Shown: one piece after another, positions 35,156-44,970 of the stretch
Layout: each line of letters starts with the position of its first letter
How positions within the stretch are numbered: the first letter of the stretch is position 1
Assembly: GCF_012927245.1 (NCBI RefSeq)
Contig: NZ_JABBGE010000002.1
Coordinates: forward strand, 558,001-622,000
Reading direction: 5' to 3'
DNA length: 64,000 nt
From: Streptomyces sp. R302
GTDB taxonomy: Bacteria; Actinomycetota; Actinomycetes; Streptomycetales; Streptomycetaceae
Notes under the pieces: generated by a model
Databases searched by the model: none
What the model saw: only the letters and a program-made list of their open reading frames with translations
Told to the model about the DNA's origin: nothing
Position numbers and translations under genes: made by a program

Positions 35156-37816
35156 CTAACGCCCCGCCGCGAGGCGCGCGAGGCGCTCCGCCGCCCGCGC
35201 CGAACCCGCCGTGAAGCCGGCCGCCTCGGCATCGGCGGCAGCGCGTTCCAGCTGGTGGGCGGCCTCTTCGACCCGTCCTATGCCGGCCAGCGCCTCGCCC
35301 CGTACGATCCGCAGCTCGGCCTGGACGACGACGGCGTCGGGCGCGACGAGTTCCCCCGCGCGAAGCACGTGCGCCAGCGCCTCCTCGTACTCCCCCGCCC
35401 GCAGGCAGTGCCCGGCGAGGTGCTGGAGGGCGAGGACCTGGGTGGACGGGTGCCCGGTCCGGTCGGCGAGCGCGACCGCCCGCGCCATCAGCGCGCGGGC
35501 CCGGCCGTACTCCCCGGTGGCGTCGAGGACGGCCGCGTGGTTGACGACGGCGATGGCCTCGCTGATCGGGTCGCCGGCGAGGAGGGCGAGCGCGGGCGCC
35601 TTCTCCAGGTGGACCAGGGCTTCCTCGTCCCGCCCCTCCTCGTGGAGGATCCAGCCGAGCAGCGCCCGGGTCCGGGACTGCGCGTCGGGGTCGCCGGCCG
35701 CCTCGGCGGAGGCGAGCCCGGCCTCCAGGAGCGGGGTCCAGCCGTCCTGGAGCCGCATCAGCATCAGCGGCCAGGCGACGAGGGCGAGCCGCCAGGCCCG
35801 GTCGTGCAGCCCGAGGGCGGCGGAGGCGGCCACGGCCCCTTCCAGGGCGGGGCGTTCGGCGACGTACCAGTCGAGGGCGGCGGTGCGGCCCTCGAACTCC
35901 GGGACCGCGGCGGGCCTGCGCGCGTCGGCGGGCAGGGCGTAGCAGGGCTGCGAGCCGGGTTCGGCGGCGGCGTCGGCGGCGAGGCCCGCGTACAGGTAGT
36001 GGTCGAGGAGTCGGCGCAGCCCCTCCGGGTCGGCCTGCGGGGCGAGGCCGCGGGCGTAGAGGCGTACGAGGTCGTGCGGGGTCCAGCGGCCGGGCACCGC
36101 CTCGGTGAGGAGGTGGGCGGCGGCGAGCCGTTCGAGGTCGGCGGCGGCCCTGGCGGGGGTGGTGCCGGTGAGCGCGGCGGCGGCGAAGTGGTCCAGGTCG
36201 GAGCCGGTGTGCAGGCCGAGGGCGCGGAAGGCGCGGGCGGCGGACTCGGGGAGCTGCTGCACGGTGAGGCGGAGGGCGGCGGAGACGCCGACGTCCTCGA
36301 CGTCGAGGAGCGCCAGCCTCCCCTGTTCGCAGGCGAGTTCCCCGACCATGTCGTCCAGCGACCGGGCGGGGCGTTCGGCGAGCCGGGCGGCCGTCACCCG
36401 GAGCGCGAGCGGCAGTCCGTCGCAGAGTCCGGCGAGCCGTTCGGCGGCGGCCGGCTCGGCGGCGACCCGGTCCTGCCCGAGCACGGTCGCGAGGAGGGCG
36501 GTCGCGGCGGCGGGCGGCAGCTGCCGGAGCGGCACGGGCCGGGCCGCGTCGGAGGCGATGAGCCCGCCGAGCCGGTCCCGGCTGGTCACCACGGTCACAC
36601 AGCCGTCGCCGCCCGGCAGCAGCGGCCTGACCTGCTCCGAGGAGCGGGCGTTGTCGAGGACGACGAGCATCCGGCGGCCGGCGGTGAGGCTGCGGAAGAG
36701 CGCCCCGCGCCCCACCGCGGTCTCCGGCACCCGCTGCTGCGGCACGCCGAGCGCGAGCAGGAACTCGCGGAGCACGACGCCGGTCTCGGGCGCCGGGGTG
36801 TCGCTGAAGCCGCGCAGGTCGGCGAAGAGCCGCCCGTCGGGGAAGGCGGTCCGCCGCCGGTGCGCCCAGTCGACGGCGAAGGCGGTCTTGCCGACGCCGG
36901 CGGGCCCGGTGACCAGGCAGACCGGCGCGTCGCCGCCGCCGGCCGCCCGGTCGAGCAGCGCGGTCTCGGCCTCCCGCCCGGTGAAGCCGCGCGGCGCCCT
37001 GGGCAGCAGTTCCGGTACGACGGCGGGCTCGGGCGCCGGCGGCTCCGCGGGCGCCGGGACGAGGACCGCCCCCGCGTCCCGCAGCAGCTCCGCGTACGTG
37101 TCGGCGAGCGCGGCGCCCGGGTCGACGCCCAGCTCCTCGGCGAGCAGTCGGCGGGTGCGGTGGTACCAGTCGAGGGCGTCCGAGCGGCGCCCGGCGCGGG
37201 CGAGGGCCGTCATGAGCGCGGCGGCCAGCGACTCGCGCAGCGGGTGCGCGACGGCCTCGGTCCGCAGGACGGCGGCGGCCCGGCCGTGCTCGCCCAGCTT
37301 CCCGTACGCCTCCGCCAGCGCCTCCACGGAGGAGAGCCGCAGCTCCTCCAGGGCGGTGGCGGCGGCCTCCAGGGGCCCGCTCGGGACGGTGCCGGTGAGC
37401 GCGGGCCCCTGCCAGTACGACAGCGCCTCGCGCAGCATCCGCACGGTGTCGGCGGCGTTCCGCTGCGCGCCCGCGAGCCCCACCAGCTCCTCGAACCGGT
37501 GGGCGTCGACGAGCGATTCGGGCATCCGCAGCAGATAGGCGGACCCCTGCGTGGTGAGCTCCACGCCGTACGCCTCGGCGCCGTGCGCGGCGAGCAGCGC
37601 CCGCAGCCGGGAGACGTGCCCCTGGAGCACCGTCTTGGCGTGCGTCGGAGGCTCGTCCTCCCACAGCGCGTCCATCAGCCCCGTCACGTTCACGGCCGTG
37701 TTGGGGCGCAGCAGCAGCGCGGCCAGCAGGCTGGTCCGCTTGGCCGGCCCCGGGGCGACGTCGCCGCCCTCCGTCACGACCGCGACGGACCCGAGCAGCC
37801 GGAACTCCACCCGCAC
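35156..37816 (-). CDS. SARP/AfsR-type regulator with NB-ARC and TPR domains
   Basis: Large regulator of 886 residues. An N-terminal OmpR-like winged HTH (1-95, FRLLGSVAV start) and BTAD domain (about 100-245) define a Streptomyces antibiotic regulatory protein. A STAND ATPase follows with Walker A GPAGVGKT (about 302-309) and Walker B LVVLDN. The C-terminal half has tetratricopeptide-like helical repeats (e.g. AVVNHAAVLDATGEYGRARA). AfsR-like proteins switch on secondary metabolism or development genes. No biosynthetic cluster lies in this window, so the target is elsewhere or unknown. Confidence 0.93.
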   Translation of the reverse strand: MRVEFRLLGSVAVVTEGGDVAPGPAKRTSLLAALLLRPNTAVNVTGLMDALWEDEPPTHAKTVLQGHVSRLRALLAAHGAEAYGVELTTQGSAYLLRMPESLVDAHRFEELVGLAGAQRNAADTVRMLREALSYWQGPALTGTVPSGPLEAAATALEELRLSSVEALAEAYGKLGEHGRAAAVLRTEAVAHPLRESLAAALMTALARAGRRSDALDWYHRTRRLLAEELGVDPGAALADTYAELLRDAGAVLVPAPAEPPAPEPAVVPELLPRAPRGFTGREAETALLDRAAGGGDAPVCLVTGPAGVGKTAFAVDWAHRRRTAFPDGRLFADLRGFSDTPAPETGVVLREFLLALGVPQQRVPETAVGRGALFRSLTAGRRMLVVLDNARSSEQVRPLLPGGDGCVTVVTSRDRLGGLIASDAARPVPLRQLPPAAATALLATVLGQDRVAAEPAAAERLAGLCDGLPLALRVTAARLAERPARSLDDMVGELACEQGRLALLDVEDVGVSAALRLTVQQLPESAARAFRALGLHTGSDLDHFAAAALTGTTPARAAADLERLAAAHLLTEAVPGRWTPHDLVRLYARGLAPQADPEGLRRLLDHYLYAGLAADAAAEPGSQPCYALPADARRPAAVPEFEGRTAALDWYVAERPALEGAVAASAALGLHDRAWRLALVAWPLMLMRLQDGWTPLLEAGLASAEAAGDPDAQSRTRALLGWILHEEGRDEEALVHLEKAPALALLAGDPISEAIAVVNHAAVLDATGEYGRARALMARAVALADRTGHPSTQVLALQHLAGHCLRAGEYEEALAHVLRAGELVAPDAVVVQAELRIVRGEALAGIGRVEEAAHQLERAAADAEAAGFTAGSARAAERLARLAAGR

Positions 37817-37940
37817 CTCCGCGTCCGATTCCCCCGCTGCCCCCGGCAGCCGAGGATACGCGCCCCTCCGCCCCCCACCTGCATCGATCCCGCCCCGCCC
37901 CCGGTATTCGTCCGAAACCGGCGGGCGGGCGGCCGGGGTC

Positions 37941-38339
37941 TCAGTCCTCGATCACCGGATTGCACGGCGAGAGGAACGGGTCCAGGCGCACCTCGACGAG
38001 CCCCCGCCGCAGGACCCGCACCCGGAAGGCGTTGGCGGCGTCGGGGATGTCGCCCTCGTCGGAGCGGTCGTGGAGCAGGCCCCACGAGCCGGGGAAGCGG
38101 CGGGCGATGTACGCCACCAGTTCGTCCAGCTCCGCGGCCTCCCGGCCGAGGTGGTTGGTCTGCCCGGCGACGGTGACGACGGGCAGGCCGTTGAGGACGT
38201 CGAGGGCGACCCGGCAGCTGGAGGACCAGTCGACGGCGCCGATCCGGGCGCGCAGCTCCTCCACGCCGGCCCGCAGCGAGGGCAGGTCGTCCTCGTACGG
38301 GTCCTCGGAGATGCCGAACCAGCCATGGAACTCGTACAT
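37941..38339 (-). CDS. Imm7 family immunity protein
   Basis: Protein of 132 residues beginning MYEFHGWFGI and ending DPFLSPCNPVIED, the two conserved ends of Imm7 immunity proteins, with GSWGLLHDRSDEG and FRVRVLRRG between. It lies 4 bp downstream of the RHS toxin gene on the same strand, the classic toxin-then-immunity order. It should neutralise the C-terminal toxin domain of that protein in the producer. Confidence 0.9.
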   Translation of the reverse strand: MYEFHGWFGISEDPYEDDLPSLRAGVEELRARIGAVDWSSSCRVALDVLNGLPVVTVAGQTNHLGREAAELDELVAYIARRFPGSWGLLHDRSDEGDIPDAANAFRVRVLRRGLVEVRLDPFLSPCNPVIED

Positions 38340-38343
38340 GCCC

Positions 38344-41300
38344 TCACTCCAGCGGAGTCGTGTCGATCACCGGCTCGACGCCGTACCGTCGCCCGTACTC
38401 CTGGAGCTTATCGATCACGCCGGGGCCGGGCGGTCCGTCGAAGTGGAAGTACGGCGTGCGGCCGCTCTGCAGCGCCGCCTCGAAGGTGGCCTGCGCCTGT
38501 TTGCGGAACTTCTTGTTCAGGGTGAAGTCCGCCGGTTTGGCCTGGGCCACGTACTCGTCGCTGATGGCGTCGAACTCGCGGCCGTCCGGGTCGTTGGCGA
38601 AGCGTCTGCGGGGCTCTCCGCCGAGCTTCTCGGCCAGCTTGTCCGCGTCGGCGTCGGGCTTGGTGACCTCGATGAGGTCGCCGAGTCCGCCGTTGTCCTC
38701 GTACGGGGCGAGCCCCAGCGGGTCGCTGAACCGGAGCGGGTTGCGCACGTAGGCGGTCGGGTCGGGGGCGGGGGCGAGGCCGAGCGGGTCGGGGGTGGTG
38801 TAGCGGGCGGTGCGCGGGTCGTAGTAGCGGTGGTGGTTGTAGTGGAGGCCGGTCTCGGGGTCGTAGTACTGGCCGGGGAAGCGCAGCGGGGTGTACGCGG
38901 ACGCGTCGGCGTTCCACGTCGTGACGCCCCACAGGGTGGTGCGGCTCTGCCAGGCGATGTGGCCGGTCTCGTCGACGAGTTCGGTGGGGGTGCCGATGAG
39001 GTCGGTGGCGATGGCGAAGAACCGCGCGTCGATCTCCCGCCGGGTCGCCGCGTCGTGCAGCCGCTCGGTCTGGGCGACCGGCGTCAGCCCCTCGTGGTCC
39101 CAGCTCAGCGTGGCGGGGTGGGGCAGTTCGGCGCACGCCTCGGTGGTCTGCTCGGCGAGCAGCGGGCCGTCCCAGACGAAGCGGGTGCGCTCGGCCACCG
39201 TCACGCCGTCGGCGGCGAGCCGCTCCTTGGCGACGCGCCGGCCGAGCGGGTCGTACCGGTAGCGCCACCGGGCCCCGTCCGGGGTGGTGACCCCGGTGAG
39301 CCGGTCCTCGGCGTCGTAGGCGTACGTCCACACGTCGGGCTTCCGCGACAGCCGGGTCTTCGTCCGGCGGACCAGCCGGCCCGCGTCGTCGTACGCGTAC
39401 CGGTTGGCGCCGGCCTCGGTCACCCGGGTGCCGGTGTACGCCCGCCCGCCGCGGGCGTCGCCGGCGGCGAGGCGGTCCGGCCAGCCGGCGGAGACGGTGT
39501 TGCCGCCGCCGTCGTAGGCGTAGGACTCGCTCCAGCCGTCGGCGGTGACGGCGGTGACCCGGCCGGTGGCGTCCAGGCCGTAGCGCCGCGGACCGCGCAG
39601 ACCGTCCTCGGACGCGACGAGATGGCCGTCCTCGCGGTACGCGTACGTCCGCAGGTTCAGCCGCCGGCCGCCGCGCGCCAGCTCCTGGGCGGTGAGCCGG
39701 CCGGCCGCGTCCCAGTCGGACGTCAGCGTCAGCGACTCCCCGACGGTGCGGCTCCGTTCGCGGCCCGCGGCGTCCCGGGTGAAGACGACGGCGCGGCCCG
39801 CGGCGGTCAGCGCGGCGGACCGGCCCGCCGCGTCGTGGGTGTACGTCGTGACGTGGCCGCCCGGAGTGACGCGCCGGGTGCGGCGCCCGGCCTCGTCGTA
39901 CGAGAACGACAGCGCGTGCCCGTCGGTCAGCTCGGTCTTGACGTGGCCCCGGCGGTCGTAGGCGTACGTCAGCTCCGCGTCGGGCCCGACGGCCCGCAGC
40001 AGCCGGCCCGCGGGGTCGTACTCGTACGTCGTCACGGCGCCGCCGGCGTCCTTGCGGACGACCTGGCCGAGCACGTCCCGCTCGTAGCGGACGGCCGTGC
40101 CGAGCGGACCGGTCCGGGTCAGCACCCGACCGAGCGGATCGACGTCGTAGCCGACGGTGCGGCCGTCGAAGTCGGTCTCGGCGACCAGGTGGCCGACCGG
40201 GTCGTAGGAGTAGCTCCAGCGCAGTCCCAGCGGGTTGCGGACCTCGGTGAGGCGCAACTCGGTGTCGTGGGTGAACTCGTGGCGGGCGCCGTCGGGGTCG
40301 GTGCGGGCGGCGAGCAGGTCGAAGTGGGTGTACTCGAAGGCCGTGGTGCGGCCCTGGGGGTCGGTGTGGGTCAGGCAGTTGCCCTCGCCGTCGTACGTCC
40401 ACGACTCCACGGCCCCGTCGGGTCCGGTGAACGAGGCGAGCCGCCCCTCGGGGGTCCAGACGTAGCGGGCGGTGCCGCCGGACGGCTCGGTGCGGGCGGT
40501 GATCCGGCCGAAGGCGTCCCGCGCGTACGTGGTGGTGCCGCCGTCCGGGGCCGTCTGCTCCAGGAGCATGCCCGCGGCGTCGTGGCGCATCAGGGTGGTC
40601 GCGCCGAGGGGGTCGGTGACCGAGGTGAGGTGGCCGCGCGCGTCGTGGGTGTAGCGGGTGGTGCGCCCGGCCGGGTTGGTGACGGCGGTCCGGTTGCCGT
40701 GCTCGTCGAACTCCTGCCGCCAGCGCTGCCCGCCCGGCAGGACCAGCTCGACGGGGCGGCCGGCGTCGTCGTGGACGGCCGTCCGGACGCTGCCGTCGGG
40801 GAGGACCGTCTCGGCGAGCCGGCCCTTGTCGTCCCAGCGGAACTCGGTGCGGGCGCCGGGCCCGCCGTCCGCGCCCGGGTCGGTGCGGGACAGCAGCCGG
40901 TCGTCGCGGTCGTAGGCGAAGCGGACGGTCGCGCCGGTGGGCCAGGTCTCGGCGACGACCTGGAGGTGCCGGTTGACCGCGTAGCGCCAGGTGTGACCGA
41001 GGGAGTCGGTGACCGTGGTGGTGGACAGGCCCGTGTCGGGGTGCGGGTCGCCGTAGTGGAACTCGGAGCGCAGGTGCCCCTCGGCGCCGGACTGGGAGAC
41101 GCACCGGTCCCGCTCGTCGTAGACGAAGTCGTAGCGCGAGCCGTTGGTGTCCGTCCAGGAGACGATCCGGTCCTCGCTGTCGTACGCGAACCGGGTCGGG
41201 ACCCCGCAGGACCCGGTGACCCCGGTGAGGCGGCCCTCCTCGTCGTACCCGTACCGGACGACCTCGGTGCCGCCGACGCTCAGCGAGGTGATCCGGCGGT

Positions 41301-43023
41301 TCTCCGTGGTGAAGTCGACGCGGTAGCCGCCGGAGTGGACGAGGGCGAGCGGGGCGCCCTCCTCGTCGTACTCGGCGGTGAGGGTGCGCCCGTGGCGGTC
41401 GGCGATCTCGCCGAGCGGCGCGGTGCCGTCGCCGCCCGGCTCGGCACCGGCGGGGGCGAGGAAGTGCCGGACGGTGCCGGTCTCCGGGTCGGTGAGGGTG
41501 TAGCTGCCGTCGGCGTGCCGCTCCAGCGGCCACCGCGGCCCGGCCTCGGGGAGCACCGGGGTGCCGGGGGCGGGGTGCGGGTAGGGCACGAGGAGGTTGT
41601 CCTCGCCGTGCAGGACGACGCCGATCGGGTCGACGGTCAGCCGCTGGTCGATCGTGGACGACCAGCTGTCGCCGAACCAGCGGCCGGCCCGGTAGGAGGA
41701 CTCGAAGTCCCGGCGGAACGACAGCGGCAGGCTGCCCGGCAGCAGCAGGTCCTCCTGCGGCAGGAACATGCGGCCGGTCGCGAAGTCGACGGGCTCGCGC
41801 CCGCACCGCTTGCCGTCGGGCCTGCGGACGGTCTCCCTGAGGTCGTCGGCGCGGCGGGCCTTGGCGGCGTCCGCGAGCTCGTCGGCGAGCCGCACGCCCT
41901 TGACGCCGGCGCCGGCGCCGCCCGTCGCGACGGTGAGGATCGCGTCCGGCACCAGGGTGCCGAGCCCCTCCGCCGGGTCCTTCATGAAGTCGTCCAGCAT
42001 CTGCTTGCCGGTGCCCCAGGGGTCGTTGGCGACCCGGACGAGTCCGGCGACGGTGCTGTTGAGGTTGGTGACGTACTCGGCCGGGTGCGTGATGTTGTAC
42101 GGGTCCAGCGGGTTGACGCCCCGGATGAAGTTCACGATGCCGGCGGTGCCCTTGACCGCGCCCATGGCGAAGTGGGTCTTCATCAGTTCGAGCTCGTCGA
42201 GCCCGTCCTTCAGCTGCTCGCCGTACGACGGCTTGGGCGGGGCCGCGTCCCGGGCCCTGCGCACGGCGGCCCGGGCGGCCTCGGCGGCGGAGTTCCGCTG
42301 CCGGCGCGCGTCGGCGAGGATGTCCTGCGCCTCCTTCATCCGCTCCTTGCCGGGGTCGGAGAACTCACCGGGCCGGGGCGGCAGGGTGGCGGGGTCCCGC
42401 TTGTCGGCGGGCGTCGCGTTGTACTTGTCGACGGCGTCGTTGAAGGAGTCGACCTTCTTCTTGTGGGCGTCCAGGGCGTCCTCCGACGCCTTCGTGCCCG
42501 CCTTCCACGTGTCGATCGCGACCTGGGCCCGGCCCTGCGCCCAGGTCACCGTCGACTCGAAGGACTCCAGCGCCTTCGCCGCCTCCTCGAAGGCGTCCGC
42601 GCCCTTGAACCACTTGGGCGGCTCCAGCTTCACCGTCCTGCGGAAGGCGTCGGCCGCCTGCCCCTGGAGCGAGTCGGAGTCGAGCCCTTCGAGCCCGAGC
42701 CCGACGTCGTTGAAGGCGGCCGAGAAGTCACGCAGGTGGGCGGCGGTCGAGCGGAGCTTGCCGGGCGATCCGTAGATCAGCTTGGTCTTGTCCTCGGTCT
42801 GCCCGAGGTCCATCTCGTCGACCTCGGCGCCCATCCGGTTCGCGAGCGAGCGGGACTGCTCGCGCACCCAGTCCGCGCCGGACTCCCAGCCGACGTCGTC
42901 GAGGCGGTCCGCGGTCCAGTTGCCGACGTCCTCGACGCGGTTCCCGGCCCATTCGACGCCGTCCTCGACGGCGTCCTCGATGACGTCCGGCGTGATGTCG
43001 CTGACGAAGTCCCCGAAACCCAC
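38344..43023 (-). CDS. T7SS-type RHS polymorphic toxin with endonuclease-like tip
   Basis: RHS-repeat toxin of 1559 residues with no signal peptide. The helical N-terminus (about 1-300) resembles WXG100/LXG-type type VII substrates. A DUF6531-like segment (about 405-480, DFATGRMFLPQEDL) precedes dozens of YD repeats; the RHS core reads YDPETGLHYNHHRYYDPRTA and ends at DPLGLAP (about 1430). The roughly 125-residue tip contains REFDAISDEYVAQAKP, matching the FD...QAK signature of restriction-endonuclease-fold toxins (PD-(D/E)xK), so DNA cleavage in rivals is the likely role. An Imm7-type immunity gene follows directly. Confidence 0.9.
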   Translation of the reverse strand: MGFGDFVSDITPDVIEDAVEDGVEWAGNRVEDVGNWTADRLDDVGWESGADWVREQSRSLANRMGAEVDEMDLGQTEDKTKLIYGSPGKLRSTAAHLRDFSAAFNDVGLGLEGLDSDSLQGQAADAFRRTVKLEPPKWFKGADAFEEAAKALESFESTVTWAQGRAQVAIDTWKAGTKASEDALDAHKKKVDSFNDAVDKYNATPADKRDPATLPPRPGEFSDPGKERMKEAQDILADARRQRNSAAEAARAAVRRARDAAPPKPSYGEQLKDGLDELELMKTHFAMGAVKGTAGIVNFIRGVNPLDPYNITHPAEYVTNLNSTVAGLVRVANDPWGTGKQMLDDFMKDPAEGLGTLVPDAILTVATGGAGAGVKGVRLADELADAAKARRADDLRETVRRPDGKRCGREPVDFATGRMFLPQEDLLLPGSLPLSFRRDFESSYRAGRWFGDSWSSTIDQRLTVDPIGVVLHGEDNLLVPYPHPAPGTPVLPEAGPRWPLERHADGSYTLTDPETGTVRHFLAPAGAEPGGDGTAPLGEIADRHGRTLTAEYDEEGAPLALVHSGGYRVDFTTENRRITSLSVGGTEVVRYGYDEEGRLTGVTGSCGVPTRFAYDSEDRIVSWTDTNGSRYDFVYDERDRCVSQSGAEGHLRSEFHYGDPHPDTGLSTTTVTDSLGHTWRYAVNRHLQVVAETWPTGATVRFAYDRDDRLLSRTDPGADGGPGARTEFRWDDKGRLAETVLPDGSVRTAVHDDAGRPVELVLPGGQRWRQEFDEHGNRTAVTNPAGRTTRYTHDARGHLTSVTDPLGATTLMRHDAAGMLLEQTAPDGGTTTYARDAFGRITARTEPSGGTARYVWTPEGRLASFTGPDGAVESWTYDGEGNCLTHTDPQGRTTAFEYTHFDLLAARTDPDGARHEFTHDTELRLTEVRNPLGLRWSYSYDPVGHLVAETDFDGRTVGYDVDPLGRVLTRTGPLGTAVRYERDVLGQVVRKDAGGAVTTYEYDPAGRLLRAVGPDAELTYAYDRRGHVKTELTDGHALSFSYDEAGRRTRRVTPGGHVTTYTHDAAGRSAALTAAGRAVVFTRDAAGRERSRTVGESLTLTSDWDAAGRLTAQELARGGRRLNLRTYAYREDGHLVASEDGLRGPRRYGLDATGRVTAVTADGWSESYAYDGGGNTVSAGWPDRLAAGDARGGRAYTGTRVTEAGANRYAYDDAGRLVRRTKTRLSRKPDVWTYAYDAEDRLTGVTTPDGARWRYRYDPLGRRVAKERLAADGVTVAERTRFVWDGPLLAEQTTEACAELPHPATLSWDHEGLTPVAQTERLHDAATRREIDARFFAIATDLIGTPTELVDETGHIAWQSRTTLWGVTTWNADASAYTPLRFPGQYYDPETGLHYNHHRYYDPRTARYTTPDPLGLAPAPDPTAYVRNPLRFSDPLGLAPYEDNGGLGDLIEVTKPDADADKLAEKLGGEPRRRFANDPDGREFDAISDEYVAQAKPADFTLNKKFRKQAQATFEAALQSGRTPYFHFDGPPGPGVIDKLQEYGRRYGVEPVIDTTPLE

Positions 43024-43026
43024 CGG

Positions 43027-43662
43027 TCAGTTCCCCCCGTTCTGGGCGCGCTCCTCGGGCGACGGCCCGAAGGTGTCGTCGACGGCCCGGTCGAACTGCT
43101 CCTGGTCGACGCCGAGGAGGTCGTTCAGCATCCGCGACCGCTCCCCGCCCTGCCCCTCGGTGAGCAGCGCGCGCCCGGTGTCCTTCCAGGTCTGGGCCAT
43201 GTCGTCGCCGGCGCGGTCCCAGGACTCGCGGCTCCAGTCCGGGTTCAGCGCGTCCGGGGTGAGGACGTCGCCCCAGTCCTGCTGGGCGATGTCCTCCTCG
43301 GAGGCGTACGGGCTGCCGCCCGCGATCGCGTTCACGCCGAACTTCAGCGAGCTCTCGACGTACTGGTCCTCCTCCCACAGCACGCCCGCGGCCAGGCCGA
43401 GCTTCGCCGCGATCGCGTTGGCGTCCTGGACCTGCGCCCTGACCCCCCACTCCCAGCGCTCGCAGAAGTCCTCGAAGTCCGTGGAGAGCCCGTGGTGCCC
43501 GGCCTCCATGCCGGTCATGGCCAGCTCGGAGAAGCCCTTGCCGAGCACCGCGCCGGTGCCCGTCCCGATCTCCTTCAGCTCGCCGACCGCGTTCCGGATG
43601 CCCTGGGTGAGCCGCCGGACGGTGTACTGGTCGATCCCGAGGTCCTTCGCCCCGTCACCCAT
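43027..43662 (-). CDS. Helical accessory protein of the RHS toxin operon (WXG-like)
   Basis: Protein of about 211 residues, mostly helical and acidic, with repeated W-containing motifs (DWGDVLTPDALNPDWSRESW and MAQTWKDTGRALL). It has no signal peptide. I chose ATG 43662, which overlaps the SseB-like gene stop (TGATG), and it ends 3 bp before the toxin start. It probably serves as a chaperone or co-secreted type VII partner of the RHS toxin (inference). No named family is certain. Confidence 0.72.
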   Translation of the reverse strand: MGDGAKDLGIDQYTVRRLTQGIRNAVGELKEIGTGTGAVLGKGFSELAMTGMEAGHHGLSTDFEDFCERWEWGVRAQVQDANAIAAKLGLAAGVLWEEDQYVESSLKFGVNAIAGGSPYASEEDIAQQDWGDVLTPDALNPDWSRESWDRAGDDMAQTWKDTGRALLTEGQGGERSRMLNDLLGVDQEQFDRAVDDTFGPSPEERAQNGGN

Positions 43663-44099
43663 CAGACGCCACCCCCCGCGGTCCCCTCGACGGCCGCCGA
43701 ATCCGGGACGATGCCCTCGGCCGGCGGGAAGAGCATGGCCCCGTCCGGGTCCGCGACGTCGACGGCGACACCGGCGGGCACGCCCATCGCCGGCACGACC
43801 TCGTCGAGCAGCCGGGCACCGAGCAGCTCGGCGAACTCCCAGCTCCGCCCCGGGTCCCCGACCTCCCGCGCGAACCGCGCGAGGGCCTCCTCGCCGGTGA
43901 ACGCGAACACCCAGCGCACCCCGCCGAAGTGCCCCGTCCACAGCCCGCCCCGCTCCACCGGCACGAGCAGCCGTGCCCGCCGCAGCTCCCCGAGCAACGC
44001 CCGCGGCTCACCCGCCCCGGCCCGCCGCTCGGCGATCCGCCCGGCGAGCGCACTCCCCTCGACCACTCCGCCACCACCCCCGAAGCCCGAACCCGACAC
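43662..44099 (-). CDS. SseB-like protein, first gene of RHS toxin operon
   Basis: Protein of 145 residues starting with GTG. It contains the SseB N-terminal pattern: RALLGELRRARLLVPVE followed by WVFAFTGEEALARFA and a C-terminal EVVPAMGVPAGVAVDVADPD. SseB-like domains are common next to type VII toxin genes in actinobacteria. It is translationally coupled to the downstream helical gene (one shared base at 43662). A role as secretion chaperone is inferred. Confidence 0.85.
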   Translation of the reverse strand: MSGSGFGGGGGVVEGSALAGRIAERRAGAGEPRALLGELRRARLLVPVERGGLWTGHFGGVRWVFAFTGEEALARFAREVGDPGRSWEFAELLGARLLDEVVPAMGVPAGVAVDVADPDGAMLFPPAEGIVPDSAAVEGTAGGGV

Positions 44100-44486
44100 C
44101 TACGCCTGCACCTGTACGACGCCCACGCGCCTTCCCCGAACACGCCCCACCCACACTCCCCGGTTCCCCACCGGCCCCCGAAACCCAGGGCGGCCTCGGT
44201 GCAGACACGGCCGAGGATCGGGCGAGGACCCCACGGGGCAGCCGGGTGCGGGTGGGACGTCGAGCGCGACGCCGGACGGGACGAGGTCCGTCACGTACTG
44301 CCGGAGGGAATCCTCCTCGCCGTCCTCGGCGAGAGCGGTCAACGGGAGCATCGGCGCCTCGGTCGCGGGCTCCCCACAACCCGGCAGGAGGAGGCAGTCG
44401 AGGGACCGGACCGGCCCGTACCGGGCGGCGCGCAGCAGCCGGCGCAGCAACCGCCCGGTGGTGACGACGCACCGCACCAGGCGGCC

Positions 44487-44803
44487 GGGGGTCCGCGGCT
44501 CGCCGACCACCAGCTCGCGTTTCAGCTCGATACCGGCGATCAGGAAGAAGACGGCGAGCAGGCCGTCGGCCGTCCAGTGGCCGACCGAGAGGTCGAGGCC
44601 CAGGGCGGGTACGCCGAAGGGGAAGTCGCGGAGGGCCGCGTACGCCCCGCTCCACGGGCTGTCGGCCCGGACGAGCGCCACGACGGCCGCGACCAGGAGG
44701 ACCACCCGCCCGCCGTCTCCGTACGCAGGGCTTCCGCGACCGTCTGCCGCTCCGTCCAGGGCAGCAGACCGAACAGGGCCTTGCGTGGGCGCGGCTGCGT
44801 CAT
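44487..44803 (-). pseudogene. NhaA Na+/H+ antiporter remnant (frameshift, truncated)
   Basis: Two frames together read as the start of NhaA. From 44803 the first frame gives RKALFGLLPWTERQTVAEAL-RTETAGG; after a frame change near 44705 the second gives ALGLDLSVGHWTADGLLAVF with IELKRELVVGE, the conserved antiporter N-terminus. Homology stops near 44487 after about 105 residues, whereas intact NhaA proteins are around 400. The break lies in a G-rich run (GGCGGGCGGGTGG). The sequence from 44100 to 44487 continues an open frame I cannot assign. Confidence 0.72.
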
Positions 44804-44970
44804 GGGAGCGGTCTCCGGGGCCAGCGTCGCCTTGACGTGTTCTTCACACCCCATCGGCGTGCCGACGCTCTCACCAGGAGGCTCCTCACCTCCCTGTATG
44901 CGGGCGAGCGGGGCCGTGCGCACAGGCATCGGCGGAGAAGCCCGTGGGCCCGTTCCTCCGTCGGCCCACG

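Noticed and set aside
37960..44835. Very long open frame on the plus strand across the toxin operon
   Set aside because: It is antisense to the RHS toxin operon; its residues are Arg/Gly/Ala/Val-rich, low-complexity sequence without domains, the usual GC-rich shadow frame.
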